From the NCBI GenBank assembly GCA_020205615.1, contig CM035163.1, positions 46,283,652-46,347,651 of the forward strand: a stretch of 64,000 nt of DNA, given 5' to 3'. The stretch is from Panax quinquefolius. Taxonomy: Eukaryota; Streptophyta; Magnoliopsida; Apiales; Araliaceae. The notes below the pieces were generated by a model. The model had not been told where the DNA came from. It ran no database searches and saw nothing but the letters and a program-made list of their open reading frames with translations. The position numbers and the translations under genes were made by a program. Positions 1 through 11,084 of the stretch are shown here, piece after piece. Each line of letters starts with the position of its first letter. The stretch's first letter is position 1.

Positions 1-254
1 TGGGAGTATTATATTTTTGTTCTCTTCATACATCTTCTTGATGCTTTGTCCCTTGCATTAATTCTTTCTAAAAACACTGGTATGACTTGTTCACTTTATT
101 TAATTTTTATATTTTGAAATTTCAGAACTTCAGTTATGAATTCTTTATTGGCGTACACCTTTTTTTGAGAATTTGCAGAAAATCTCTATACCAGCATACT
201 ATGTATGTCTTGCTATTTTAGATACGTTTAGATAATATATTACCGATTTTACAG
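1..254 (+). other. last intron (3' part) of RDR6-like gene
   Basis: T-rich, non-coding stretch that ends in a pyrimidine-rich tract and an acag acceptor at 251-254, directly in front of an exon whose reading frame continues the conserved RDR6 protein. The donor site and the upstream exon lie outside the window. Inferred from the splice site and from the known position of an intron near the C-terminal part of plant RDR6 genes. Confidence 0.8.
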
Positions 255-1130
255 GACATTATAGAGTTCTTCACTCGGAACATGGTTAATGAAAACCTGG
301 GTACAATCTGCAACGCTCATGTGGTTCATGCCGACAGCAGTGAATATGGAGCATTGGATGAGAATTGCATTAAACTGGCAGAGCTTGCTGCCACGGCCGT
401 TGATTTCCCCAAGACTGGGAAAATTGTGAACATGCCATCTGAACTCAAACCAAAATTGTACCCAGACTTTATGGGGAAAGAGGAGTTTCAGTCTTACAAG
501 TCAAACAAAATATTGGGCAAGCTTTACCGCCAAATTACAGATAATTATTACATAGATGAGACGGCTTCTCCGGAGATAAAATTTGTTCCTAAAGAAATCC
601 CTTATGACACAGATCTCGAGATTCCAGGATCCAGAACTTTTGTCGATGAAGCATGGGCCCTTAAGTGTTCTTATGACGAGCAGTTGAATGGTCTTCTAGG
701 CCAGTATAAAGTGAACAGGGAAGAAGAGGTTGTCACGGGCCACATTTGGTCCATGCCGAAGAATAGTAGCAAGAAGCAAGGTGAAATGAAAGAGCGACTG
801 AAAAATGCTTACAATGCTCTGAAGAAGGAGTTTAGGAAAGTTTTTGAGCATATGGACCCGAAATTCGATGAACTTTCTGATGATGAGAAGAATTCTACGT
901 TCGAGAGCAGAGCTTCAGCATGGTACCAGGTCACGTACCATCCCGAATGGGTGAAGAAATCGCTGCAATTGCAAGATCCTGATGGTGGTACAGAGACGGT
1001 GATGTTAAGCTTTCCTTGGATAGCGGTTGATTATCTTGCTCGGATCAAAATCAAACATGGAGGAATGAAAGATGTTCAACACGCAAAACCGATTAATTCT
1101 CTTGTGAGGTACCTTGCCGATAAAATATGA
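255..1130 (+). CDS. RDR6: RNA-dependent RNA polymerase 6 (RDR6/SGS2-like), last exon
   Basis: The exon encodes 291 residues and a TGA stop. RDR6 copies aberrant single-stranded RNA into double-stranded RNA for DCL4/DCL2 and acts with SGS3 in cytoplasmic bodies to make tasiRNA and secondary siRNA. The family is recognised from conserved stretches: NAHVVHADSSEYGALDENC, AVDFPKTGKIV, YPDFMGKEEFQSYKS, QYKVNREEEVVTGHIWSMPK, SAWYQVTYHPEWVKKSL and DYLARIKI. These belong to RDR6 rather than RDR1 or RDR2. The first in-frame Met, at 282, is not the translation start: nine codons precede it, back to the acceptor at 254. The catalytic DLDGD-type motif is expected in the upstream exon, outside the window. 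No stop or frameshift is seen, so this part looks functional. It is the only intact host coding sequence here, about 1.3 kb from the nearest transposon remnant. Confidence 0.93.
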   Translation, partial: DIIEFFTRNMVNENLGTICNAHVVHADSSEYGALDENCIKLAELAATAVDFPKTGKIVNMPSELKPKLYPDFMGKEEFQSYKSNKILGKLYRQITDNYYIDETASPEIKFVPKEIPYDTDLEIPGSRTFVDEAWALKCSYDEQLNGLLGQYKVNREEEVVTGHIWSMPKNSSKKQGEMKERLKNAYNALKKEFRKVFEHMDPKFDELSDDEKNSTFESRASAWYQVTYHPEWVKKSLQLQDPDGGTETVMLSFPWIAVDYLARIKIKHGGMKDVQHAKPINSLVRYLADKI

Positions 1131-2389
1131 GTGATGCTTCATATTTTGTTGTTGGTTTTTTTTTTTTAAAAATTCGTTACTGCAAGTCCACTCTGTTGTT
1201 GTTGTTGGGGTTAGCCGCCATATTTTGATACTCTTTGTTCTACGTATTTATTACTATAATATTTTTTTACTCTTTTTGTTCATTTATTTATTACTATAAT
1301 CTACGTCTGTTTAATCGGTGGTATTAAGATTTTTGAAGTCTGTTCTGCTTTTAATTGCATGTTGTTTTAAGATTTTCAAAATTTGCAAATAGGATACATT
1401 TTTGTTCATGTTTCCCTATGTTTACTTTAATAGTGATGGCCTGATTTTGAAGGAAATTGTGATGGTAAACTTAATGATATTGTGCGTTTTGTACTACCAT
1501 AAAAAGAAATGCGACTTTCTTTTTGAAATCTCGAAAGACCTACTCGACAGTTTCCTTATGAGCGAGTTTGTAGGTGTCTTTTACAAGCTGTCAGTAGTTA
1601 TCGATTTTTTTGTGCAATCTTGTTGTGTTCCTGTGAAAAGAATTTTATTTGTTCTAGGGGTTTTAAAGGAGTGTGAAAACACATAAGAATTCTTTGAATG
1701 GGAATGAAAAAGAGATAGAATTTTAGTTCGTTCGAAAATAGTAAGATCTTTTGCGCAAAATGTGATTTTATCTTTATTCTAGATCTAAAAATTAAATGTT
1801 AAAGTGCAATTAATAGAAGAGATGAAAAATATTGTCATGAATAATTATTTAATTTTATAGATCTAAAAATTAGTTAGATATGAAAATAAATAAAATAACT
1901 AAGATTAAGAAGAAGAAGATTATACACAAAATAAAATAAAAAAATTTCTTTTTTTTAAGATTTTTCAACGAGTGTACAATAAAAAATAATTTAATATAGT
2001 CCTACTTCAAACCTAAACTAATGCATAATCTAATCTAATACATTATTCATTATTCACATTATTCTCAAAATAAAGGACCTTATTTATAAAGACAGATTAC
2101 TTGTGCTCCAAACTAAACTAGGTACATTGAATTTGGATTTTTTTTGAATAATATTTTAGATAAAATCAAACTCTTTCTCCATTTTTCAAATATTATTTTA
2201 TTGCACGTCTCTTATTGGAGACTGGATTCCAAACAAAAAATCAACTAGAAAACTTGTAGAACAACTCAACATCATTCATTTATTTAATTCCTACAAAATA
2301 AAATAAAATAAAATTAATTAATTAAATTATAAAAATATTAAAATAAATAAAATTAGGCCATTTATAATGTATGAATTATGGACCCATAA
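1131..2389. other. 3' flank of RDR6-like gene, no gene seen
   Basis: AT-rich sequence that should include the RDR6 3' UTR in its first few hundred bases (T-rich runs at 1150-1170 and 1261-1270). The longest open frame (1402-1686) has no recognisable domain, low-complexity composition and no codon-use signal, so I do not call it. No LTR boundary or repeat is evident. Confidence 0.5.
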
Positions 2390-3620
2390 GTTGTCATTTG
2401 TAAACACCACATCGTTGCTGACGACCTTCTTGGATACTGGAACCCATAACCTATATCTCTTAACTCTATTTTCGTATTTTAAAAAAAATACATTTTTTTG
2501 ACCTTGGATCAAGTTTGGACTTTTGTTCCTCGGCCGACAGATGAGCATAAGCTATACAACCAAATATTTTCATCACAAAAAAAAAAAAAACAACTGGTTT
2601 CCCACTCCATACCTTTTTGGGAATTTTGTAATCAATTCCACCTGAAGGAGATCGATTTATCATATAACACGTTGTGTTGAGTGTCTCAGCCCAGAAACTT
2701 TTGGGCAATCCTGCATTCAACCTTATACGTCTGGCACGTTCTAATAGAGTTCTGTTCATCCTCTCAGCAACTCCATTTTGCTCTGGAGTTCTTTTAACTA
2801 AGAAGTGCCTAGTGATACCTTCATCTTGGCAGAACTGTAGGAATGATCTGTCCTTGTATTCTGTGCCATTATCTGATCTAAAATACTTTAGCTTCTTTTC
2901 GATCTGGTTTTCTGCTTTAGCTTTCCACTGCTTAAAGATACTGAGAACCTCGAATTTCTGCTTCATAAAATACACCCACACCTTTCAGGAGTAGTCATCT
3001 ATGAAGCTAACAAAATAATGTTCTCCATCCATTGACGTATGCTTGATCGACCCCCACACATCTGAATGTACATAATCAAGTACATTCTTACTAGTATGTG
3101 CTCCTGCCTTAAAGCTGACCGCAAAAGTCTAAACTGCACGTTTTGACACCTTTCAACGACTTTCTTTTGTGAAGTTCTTTCATTCCACCTTCACTCAAAT
3201 GACCAAGTCGCATGTGCCATAATTCTGTGCTATCACTGTTGAAATTATCCTGCACAGAAATTGTTGCTCTACCAGCAATTGTGTCCCCTATCAACTTGTA
3301 GAGGGTGCCCTTCTACTGGTCCTTTATAATTACCATCGAACCCTTGGTAATTTTCAATACACCATCTCTGACTGAAATACTGCAACCTATAGAGTTGAGT
3401 ACTCCAACCGATAGCAAGCTCTCCAGCCTATAGAGTCGAGTACTCCAACCGATAGCAAACTCTTCTTCAATTCTGGAATATACCTTACATCACCCAATGT
3501 TCTGACAACCCCATCAAACATTTTAATTTTGATGGTGTATATCCCAGTTACTTTGCAGACTGCATTGTTACCAAATAAAACTGTACCATCGTTGCAGGAT
3601 GTAAAAGTATCTCTGCCTCA
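2390..3620 (-). pseudogene. Copia integrase fragment (decayed)
   Basis: Minus-strand remnant of a Ty1/copia polyprotein. Reading from 3620 downwards there is the region after the protease (DGTVLFGNNAVCKVTG, RTLGDVRYIPELKKSLLSVG), the GAG-pre-integrase segment with its His pair (ELWHMRLGHLSEGGMKELHK, 3109-3294), and the integrase core with the first Asp (HSDVWG), second Asp (SDNGTEY) and Glu (QNGVAERMN) all present (2466-3080). It is inactivated by a TGA in the core after IDDYS (an Arg codon is expected, consistent with CGA to TGA), further stops, a 41-bp tandem duplication at 3386-3463, an A/T homopolymer expansion near 2577-2590 and a frameshift near 2500 after which the C-terminal part resumes (YRLWVPVSKKVV). 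No LTRs, PBS or reverse transcriptase are attached, so this is an isolated fragment. It lies between the RDR6 gene and the main nest. Confidence 0.85.
3386..3463. repeat. 41-bp tandem duplication inside the Copia fragment
   Basis: Two near-identical 37-base copies (3386-3422 and 3427-3463, both beginning cctatagagt) separated by four bases. They differ at two positions. The duplication repeats the codons for the end of the post-protease segment and shifts the reading frame. Confidence 0.85.
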
Positions 3621-4729
3621 TCCAGTCATCCTTTAGGCTTCATCCCATTACAATATCACCGCCGCGGCGCCGCTACTTCCTTGCTCCGAGCCTTCGTTAG
3701 TCGCCAGACAACCATTATCTTCCACTGGGTAATAATTTTGTACTTCTTTATTTGATTTTTCAGTTTATCATGTTCTTAATTCTTCAGTTTCAATGTTTTA
3801 TTCTCCGTGCCCATGGGACATCACAAGGTTTAGTAATCAATTTTGGGAATTTTTTTAGAAAAAAGATTTAAGAAAAAATAAAATTAATTGACAATAAAAA
3901 AGTGAAAAGAAAACTATGTTATTTAGTTATATGTATGTATCCCTTTTGTTTATTTATTTATTTATAAGTTAATAATAACATGTGAATATTTTAGCTTTTT
4001 TTGTTTACGGTTGAATTGATATTAATCTAAAATATTTGTAAAATATAAAAACAGGGGATGAGGTTAGGAAGGAACAGTGAGAAAACATTCTGTCAAAATT
4101 GATCTTGATTTTGGGATAGGAGAGGATTATGATTATGTCCCTTCTTATGTTTTGATGTGTATTTTTGTGCCTATGTTGAAATTGCAATTTGTCTTCCATC
4201 ACTTGAGTCTTGACTTGCTAAAATTAGGTTAATTGATGAAATTATGGTGAAAATTGAAATGTTTGAATAATTGAATTGATGAATGATGAAATTATTATGA
4301 AATGTTTAAATTGATGAAATTATTGATTAGCAATTGATGTTTTTATTTATACTAGATTATGGATAAATACTTGATTAAGCGACAAAGAACTTTTGATTCT
4401 TCTAATAATCAATTACCAAGTCGAACAACCGAAAAACATCAATAAATACGTTCTGTTGCCTCCTCTTAGTTGTACAACCGAAAGAAACTATTCAAGCGTC
4501 AATAAATAATTTTTTTTTGATGTATTTTGACCCCCTTATGTTTACGTTCTGGTTTCGCCACTGACAGAAACTGGGGAAAACTAAATTTCAAAGTCTGAAG
4601 GGAACAAAATTTGAGGAAGGCAAATGTAAAGCAACCTTTTTTTTGTTAAAAAGTTATCATTAGTGATGTTTTCGAATCCTATATGGATGACGTCCATGAG
4701 GTAACTCCCCCAAGGGATGAATAATTTGA
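3621..4729. other. intergenic, no gene seen
   Basis: AT-rich except for a short GC-rich patch at 3658-3715 (ccgccgcggcgccgc and following) that has no extended open frame. Around 4517-4565 there is a phrase (tgatgtattttgaccccc followed by tttcgccactg) of a kind often seen near plant transposon ends, but no terminal structure could be defined. No supported gene. Confidence 0.4.
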
Positions 4730-6415
4730 CCTTATTCTATTTCATTTTTTGCCCATACTGCTGCTTTTCAAAGCTCAGATTCAGCAAGACTCTTGCTGGG
4801 TGGGTTGGGCACGCTACCCAAACATGAAGATCATTACTTAGTGCCATCATCCCAGACTAAGGTTTGCTAGGAAGATGCCTACTGTCAAATCGGTTGAGGA
4901 AATTCCAATCTTTTCCCCATTTCTAATAAATGCACTCCAACACTTAAGGTTGATATAGTGGATGTGTTTGGTATGATTGCTTCCTCTGATGAAAAGAACG
5001 ACAACTATGAAACATTCATAGAACCTGCCCACATGATCGTCGATCCATATCACGAGCTAAACCAAACCCAACTAACTCTTCGATCGTAGAGTCTCACAAC
5101 TCTCTAGTCGTAGAGCCACCCACTACTACAACTCCAACAAAGTCCAACTCTCCAGTTGTAGAGTTTCATAGCTCTTCAATCGTTGAGTTAACTTCCATTC
5201 CTCCACAAGCTAAAACCCAAGACAAAACTCAAACAGAACCATAAATCCACACCTCTCCTAAATCACCACCCACTCAACCTGGTAGCCAAACACAAACCTT
5301 ACTTAAATCAAGCACTTTTATATAAACAATCGATCAATCCACAACACAAACATTGGACCAAGCCCAAACACAAACCGCAACAGAAACCCAAATAACCATT
5401 CCTCCAGCCAATGCTGAAAGATCCATGGTGTTAATACACCATCTCATTTTACAACTTATGCCTCAACCTCTAATACCTCAATTTCAACTGGTACAAGTAC
5501 AAAAGTAGTACTAGCTTAAATACTCTCTAGAATAAGTGCTACTCCCACTACACCTTAAATGACAAAGTTATTGGTAAATAGAGAGAACAAATGCATAGGT
5601 GGTATTGAAGTCGTCTCCAATTCTTTGGTGGATAACATGAAAAATGTCAAAGAGGTAAGACAGTAAAGTACTTTAACAAATTGGAGATACCGTGGCTAGG
5701 CATCTATGAAAGTATTTTAAACTTTTCACTAAAGTTGATAAGGATAGAAACAGTCATTACATGCAAGGAAACAATCATAAATAATGCCAGTGTTATAAGT
5801 GTGTTGCAGGGTACTTATGTGGCCTCTAGTTTGACCATGTTTGGGGAGCGCTGCCAAGATCTTACCTTGAATGTTGAAACGTTGAACACCAAGCTAGATG
5901 ATCGTCCTGTTACCTCTCATTAACAATAAATTGACACTGATCGCAAGTTCATTGACCTAAAAGATGACGTCTCCTCCTTCAAGGAGCAGTTAAATGAACT
6001 TGTTGACGCTATTAAAGCCCTTACTTAGATAATGTTGAATATGCCCAAAGTTGATGATTGCAAAAAAGTGGAGAAGTGATCGTATAATGAAAAGGCCTCT
6101 CATCAAGATACTCTTGATATCATTCCTTTATAACCAAGAGGAGCTTAGCTACCACATAGACGAAATGAGGTAACCCTAACTAGATCTAGACTTCAGGGCA
6201 TGAATGATTCTATCTACACCAATAGGGCCCTTCAAGGAGTATCTATCCAAGTTGAGCCCTCTATTGGTACCTTATTTAGGCCAAGAGAAACTCCTAAAGA
6301 ATATGATTTTAGAATGGTCCATGAGAGGAAAGCCTACTATCATAGGGTGAAAATAGAGAGGATAGACCCACCATACAGAAGGCAGAGGCGATCACAATCG
6401 AAGCGTCCGTGACAA
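4730..6415 (+). pseudogene. extra ORF downstream of pol, diverged C-terminal part
   Basis: Broken plus-strand coding remnant. In one frame at 5070-5240 it shows repeated IVE/VVE segments (SSIVESHNSLVVEPP, SSIVELTS) followed by a Thr/Pro/Gln-rich tract. This parallels the PIVES-containing, Pro-rich section of the SIRE extra ORF near 13.3 kb on the minus strand. A weakly helical section at 5850-6060 (TLNVETLNTKL, FKEQLNELVDAIK) matches the coiled-coil position of that ORF. The end at 6200-6415 is rich in Arg and Tyr (YYHRVKIER, PYRRQRRSQSKRP), like the basic tail of the other copies. Several stops and frameshifts interrupt it. The function of this protein family is unknown to me. Homology to the SIRE ORF is inferred from order and composition, not from alignment. 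Confidence 0.55.
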
Positions 6416-6621
6416 ATCAAGATTATCCTTCTTCCAGGTGCTAATGTTGTGTAATTTTTATTTTTATGCTCTCTGTAATGTTATTTTTATCGATCAATAA
6501 ATTCAAACTTTTTGCAGCAAATATAGTTCCTCACCAGATATAATTTAATTTTTACTTACATTTACATCCTTTTATACATAAGTGATTGATGTCTTGATTG
6601 AAACTATGGTTTTGTTATCAT

Positions 6622-6636
6622 CAAATAGGGGGAAAT
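6622..6636 (+). other. polypurine tract of plus-strand SIRE element
   Basis: aaatagggggaaat immediately before TGTTAATAAATG, the start of the 3' LTR. It primes plus-strand DNA synthesis in LTR retroelements and matches the PPTs of SIRE A and C in the opposite orientation. Confidence 0.8.
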
Positions 6637-6664
6637 TGTTAATAAATGTATAATAATTTATTAC

Positions 6665-7166
6665 TGTTAACGCCAAGATCGTCTACGTACTCCAATCACC
6701 AAAGCACGTCCAATCCTGCACAAAAATGGGTAAACACCAGAAGCTTGACGGCTTGGGCCGCCGAAGGATAGCTCCGATGTTAGAATAAGTACATGCTGAA
6801 TAAGGTTAACAATGGAGGCGTAATGCTCTAGTGTTGGAAAATAATAATTGTGTGTGTACCTTAGAATCAGGGTAAAACCTTGTATTTATAGTGATCTCAC
6901 CACCTCCATAAAGTCATTCCCAATATTGGATTAGAGTTTCTCATTAAGTATAATTCCTTAATGAGATTGTATAAGATCTCCCAAAAATAAGTTAGTTAGT
7001 GCAAATCCCAACACCTCCTTATGTATTTAGAAACGAAATATAATTAGGAATCCTCGATTCCTTAAAGTACTCCAACTACCAAAACAGAATCTTACATGGG
7101 TTAAAATAACTCCACGTGGACCATGACCCATCATATGATTTAAGCCCAAGTAACCATGTCCTAACA
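6665..7166 (-). repeat. 3' LTR of the Tat element
   Basis: 502 bp starting TGTTAACGCC and ending CCTAACA on the plus strand (short inverted TGTTA/TAACA termini), directly followed by a minus-strand PPT. The partner LTR is outside the window, so length and borders rest on the termini and the PPT. The five bases to the left are attac, the candidate target-site duplication. Confidence 0.8.
6882..6891 (-). promoter_or_regulatory. TATA box in Tat LTR
   Basis: Reads ctataaatac on the minus strand, in the sense direction of the element and inside the LTR, as expected for the U3/R border. Position and sequence only. Confidence 0.55.
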
Positions 7167-7178
7167 TTGCCCCTCAGT
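7167..7178 (-). other. polypurine tract of the Tat element
   Basis: Minus strand reads ctgaggggcaa directly before TGTTAGGACATG, the start of the 3' LTR. Confidence 0.75.
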
Positions 7179-7500
7179 CTTCCATTCAAATAAAATATTT
7201 AAATGGAAGACTGCTCCAAACATAGCCCAATGATTAATAATTAATGCTGGCAAGCCTAACACCTTCAAATGCCCACCAAGCAACACCATTAAACGTCTGC
7301 AACCACAAACCTTCATTAAATAAATGTTCCTCGATAGGCGCGCGAATACTGAAAAGACAAATCAATCAAACCCCTCCGCTTCCCCCTTAAACAAAACCAC
7401 ACCCCCAATTTCAAAAACTACTACCGACTCTCCCACAAGATTTCTCCTTTATCTCTGCAACTACTCTCCACCAACAACAACCTCTTAGAACCTCCCATCC

Positions 7501-9986
7501 ATGGCATCCTCAAGCAATCCTGCTACCTCCTCCCCTCGTTCCGACGAATCTATTAGGGTGATCCGAACCGACAAACCTATTAGAGCCATGCCCCTTTCCT
7601 CCATTCCCCTCTTACCAACAACCACCACATCCACCTCCTCTAACATTCCAAAAATAACCGTCAGAGCTATGTCCACCGCCACCGCCACCGCCACCGACTC
7701 AACCATCGTCTCCACTACTGCCAACCCCAACACCACCATTCGTACCCAAAACCCTACAGAGGTCAAAAATGATTTTCAAAAAATGATACGTGAGTACTCT
7801 AATGAGGAAAAATTTCCCTATGCCAACACACCTTCCCAAATCACGAAAGCAGATCTCACCATAATCAGACAACATTACCACATTCCCGACACCCACCAAC
7901 TTAAAGCCCCATCACCATCTGACCAAATGTACCACCGAACCGATGGTTGGACTGCCATGCCACTCACCCTCTTGGAAAAAGGTGTTCGGCTACCCCTTCA
8001 CTCCTTTATCCTTACTCTACTAGGATTCATTGGCATTGGCTTCAGCCAACTGGTGCCAAATTCGTGCATCAACATCATCGCCTTCTGCCACGAGGTAGGT
8101 ATTCCTCCTACCATTGACTTTTTCTTTGCCTTATTCCAACTCAACCGATCCCGAGAACCCGACTTCAAAACCTTAAGCAAAAAGCCACCGAAGCCCACCC
8201 AAAAAATTGAGAAACGATCCATCATGACCACCCCATCAAGAAACAAAGGATGTCATAAAGATTGGTTCAACATTAAAGGATTAGACACTCTCCAGATCAT
8301 TGACTAGGCCTCTTTCAGCCGTCCGAACGCCTCCTTAGGTGAAACTTCACCAGATAGACTCAAGGAGTTAGCAAAACTAACCGAAAGACTACCAACCAAA
8401 GAATGGGACTTCAACCTACTAACGAAATAGGCATGGCTGTTCAACCACAAATGTAAGTCCCGAACCCCATTCATTGAATCACAATCCTTAACTGTCTGTT
8501 AACTGAATTATCTAACCTGTAGTATCTCTTATCAAACCAACTTCCATCAAGATAAAAGATCTTTAAGACTTCCTCGGGGAAAAAGCTCCAGAGAAATCCA
8601 CAATCCCAACAACTTTCGAAGCCAACCTTTCAACCATTGACGCCTAAGGGCCATCCTCCTCAATAGCTGAACCAACCCCATCTACAACCTCATCACAGGA
8701 ACCAATAATTCCAACCCCCGCTTTTACTGAAATAAGCCCCCTGGAGATGGCTCTATCCGAAAGGACCACATTACTTCGGGTTAAAAGAAGATGAACAAAA
8801 CCAGCCAACAAATCAATAAAACTCGGACCTCCCGACTCCACCCAAACTCTACCCAAAGCCTCATCAACACAAACAACCACAGTCACTTCAAATGCACCAA
8901 CATCCACCATTGCTCCCATCCCAACAGCTAATACAATTGAACAAATCAACATGCCAAACACGTTCAATCAAGAAACGAACGAAGAAATATCCGAAGACCC
9001 CCTTTTAACCAAAAAACCTTGAACAAAATCACCCTCACCACATTCATCACTGCCCAAAACCTTAATACCAACTGACCCCTCCACTAGTCAAGTACACGTG
9101 GCCCGAGGCCGAATGACACTATGGCCAATCGAACTCAAAGAATATCCGCACAAATTGTTTGAGAATTTCATTCTACCTGCTGACCAACTCCGATTCAAGG
9201 ATATCAGTATCCAAGAACTAAACTTCGTCGGCATGATGCATCAGGGTCGGGTAAGAAATGTTTCACCCCATGTTGACTTCCCTCATACAATGATAACTGA
9301 TCTATCCAATTCTTCTGCCTTTAGGCCACTGCAGTCTTCGGTCATATCATCCGTCGATTCAACCAAGTTAACACTAGGGAGAAAGAACTTGAAGTAGAAA
9401 TTCAGCAACTGAAGTTCGAACTAGATGAGGCTAAATTGCTTAAAGATGACCTTTATCATGCCAAACTTTGAGCCGATGATGCTGTTGCAAGGCTCAAAAA
9501 GGAGCAAAACTATCACCTTGACACAAAGTTTTATTGCCAAAAACTTGAAAATGAGTTGAAGGCTGAAAAACTAAGGTAGCCGAAGGTGAAGAGCACTACA
9601 AAGTCCTTGCCCAAAACGTGGTAATTCAAGAAAAAAATGAAGATCTGAAGAAAAATGCCAACCTTATGATCACCCAAGTCCACAAGATGCATGAAGAAAA
9701 GAAGAGATTAATTGATTGGCTTTATCAACACCAAAGAAAAAGAATTTGCTGAATACCGACCCCTTAGTCCACCCCTTACCAAATAGAAAAGATAACAAAT
9801 ATGCCAATAGTACCGAATCTCTCCCGAGCTAACCAAGGAAGTCATGCAATAATTCGGTGATGGTATCAAGGTGCTCAAGACAAAGACAAGGAAAGGATGC
9901 TGGCTCCTGGGCTCGACCCAACCATATTGGACTCTTCCGAGGACGAACAAGATGACAACAACGAAGACGATCCTCCTCAGCCATAA
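7501..9986 (+). pseudogene. antisense ORF of Tat element, Transposase_28 (putative gypsy-type transposon protein) family
   Basis: Plus-strand gene lying antisense to the host Tat element, in the usual place between integrase and 3' LTR. Exon 1 begins at the ATG at 7501: a Ser/Thr/Pro-rich head of about 85 residues, then the Transposase_28 domain (about residues 95-225; GVRLPLHSFILTLLGFIGIG, QLVPNSCINIIAFCHEVGIP, FFFALFQLNR). Two introns are predicted from splice sites in the right places: 8453-8522 (gtaagt...ctgtag) and 9251-9324 (gtaaga...tttag). The last exon encodes a charged, coiled-coil-like segment (REKELEVEIQQLKFELDEAK) and an acidic tail (SSEDEQDDNNEDDPPQP) ending at a TAA at 9984-9986. 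Breaks: in-frame TAG at 8305-8307 and 8428-8430, both plausible CAG to TAG changes, a TGA after YHAKL and a frameshift near 9580. The function of the family is unknown. The name reflects its association with Gypsy elements, not a shown transposase activity. Confidence 0.8.
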
Positions 9987-10211
9987 TTAACTATTAATTT
10001 TGTATTTGGTATCCTCAATCATACAATGTAACCATCACTATGTACTCATTAATTTATGAATGAAAACGTTAACTTCTTCGAACAATTTTTCACATTTTGT
10101 CACATAATAAATGATAAAGAATTCATGTAAAAAATAAACAAGTATGCAAAATAATTTAAGGATTCATTATCCATAAAAAATGTTGTTTGCTCCAAAGAGA
10201 TGAATAGATTA
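9987..10211. other. spacer between antisense gene and minisatellite
   Basis: AT-rich, non-coding. It would hold the 3' UTR of the antisense gene and part of the 3' UTR of the Tat element. Nothing further recognised. Confidence 0.4.
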
Positions 10212-11080
10212 AAACAAACTCCATTAAAACATGTTCGCCCAAATAGCTGAACATCCAACCAAACTCCATAAAAATATGTTCGCCCAAAGTGCTGAACATC
10301 CAACTGAACTCCAAAAAAACATGTTCGCCCAAGGGGCTGAAAATCCAACCGAACTCCATTGAAACATGCTCGCCTAATGGGCTGAACATCTAACCAAACA
10401 CCGTGAAACATGTTCACCCAAAGGGCGGAACATCTAATCGAACTCATAAAAACATGCTCGCCCAAGGGGCTGAACATCCACCCAAACGCCATAAAGACAT
10501 GCTCGCCCAAGGGGTTGAACATCCACCCAAACACTATAAAGACATGTTCACCCAAGGGGCTAAACATCCAACTAAACACTATGAAACATGTTCACCTAAA
10601 GGGATAAACATCCAACCAAACTCCATAAAGGCATGCTCGCCCAAAGGGCAGAACATCCACCCAAACACCATAAAGATATGCTCACCGAAGGGGCTGAACA
10701 TCCACCTAAACACCATAAAAACATGTTCGCCCAAAGGGCTGGACATCCAACCGAATTGCATAAAAAAATATTCGTGCAAAGGGCTGAACATCCATCAGAA
10801 CACCATAAAAACATGTTCGCCCAAAGGGCTGAGCATCCAACCAAACACCATGAAACATGTTCGCCCAAAGGGCTGAACATCCAACTGAACTCCATAAAGA
10901 CAAGCTCGCCCAAGGGGTTGAACATCCACCCAAACACCATAAAGACATTTTCACCCAAAAGGCTGAACATCCAACCAAACTCCATAAAAATATGTTCACG
11001 CAAAAGGCTGAACATCCACCAGAACACCATAAAAATATGTTCGCCCAAAGGGCTTAACATCCAAACAAACATTGAGAACA
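10212..11080. repeat. 45-bp minisatellite in Tat 3' region
   Basis: About 19 head-to-tail units of 44-45 bp with the frame atgttcgcccaaagggctga / acatccaaccaaactccata / aaaac. Most units contain gcccaaagggc or gcccaaggggc, a short perfect inverted repeat. Because 45 is a multiple of three, open frames run through the array on both strands, but these are artefacts of the repeat. Tandem arrays in the 3' untranslated part are known for Tat/Ogre-type elements. The array ends where SIRE element A is inserted. Confidence 0.95.
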
Positions 11081-11084
11081 ATAA

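Larger units (their letters stand above)
4730..6664 (+). mobile_element. SIRE-like Copia element, 3' portion, plus strand
   Basis: The 3' part of a plus-strand SIRE-lineage element: remains of the additional ORF downstream of pol (4730-6415), an AT-rich trailer, a polypurine tract (6622-6636) and the first 28 bases of the 3' LTR (TGTTAATAAATG, 6637-6664). At 6665 it is cut by the 3' LTR of a minus-strand Tat element. The rest of this LTR should lie to the right of the Tat, outside the window. The lineage is inferred from the PPT context (catcaaatagggggaaat before TGTT), which closely matches SIRE elements A and C, and from the related downstream ORF. The left border is uncertain. Confidence 0.7.

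Noticed and set aside
282..284. ATG at 282 as the start of a short protein
   Set aside because: The conserved RDR6 sequence continues upstream to a splice acceptor at 254, so this Met is internal.
1402..1686. 94-codon plus-strand frame after RDR6
   Set aside because: Low-complexity, no recognisable domain, no splice or promoter context. Probably chance in AT-rich DNA.
2674..2994. Plus-strand frame of 106 codons
   Set aside because: Shadow of the minus-strand Copia integrase.
7485..7766. Minus-strand valine-rich frame of 93 codons
   Set aside because: Shadow of the Ser/Thr/Pro-rich start of the antisense Transposase_28 gene.
10212..11080. CRISPR-like array
   Set aside because: Units are contiguous imperfect tandem repeats with no unique spacers, and the genome is a plant.
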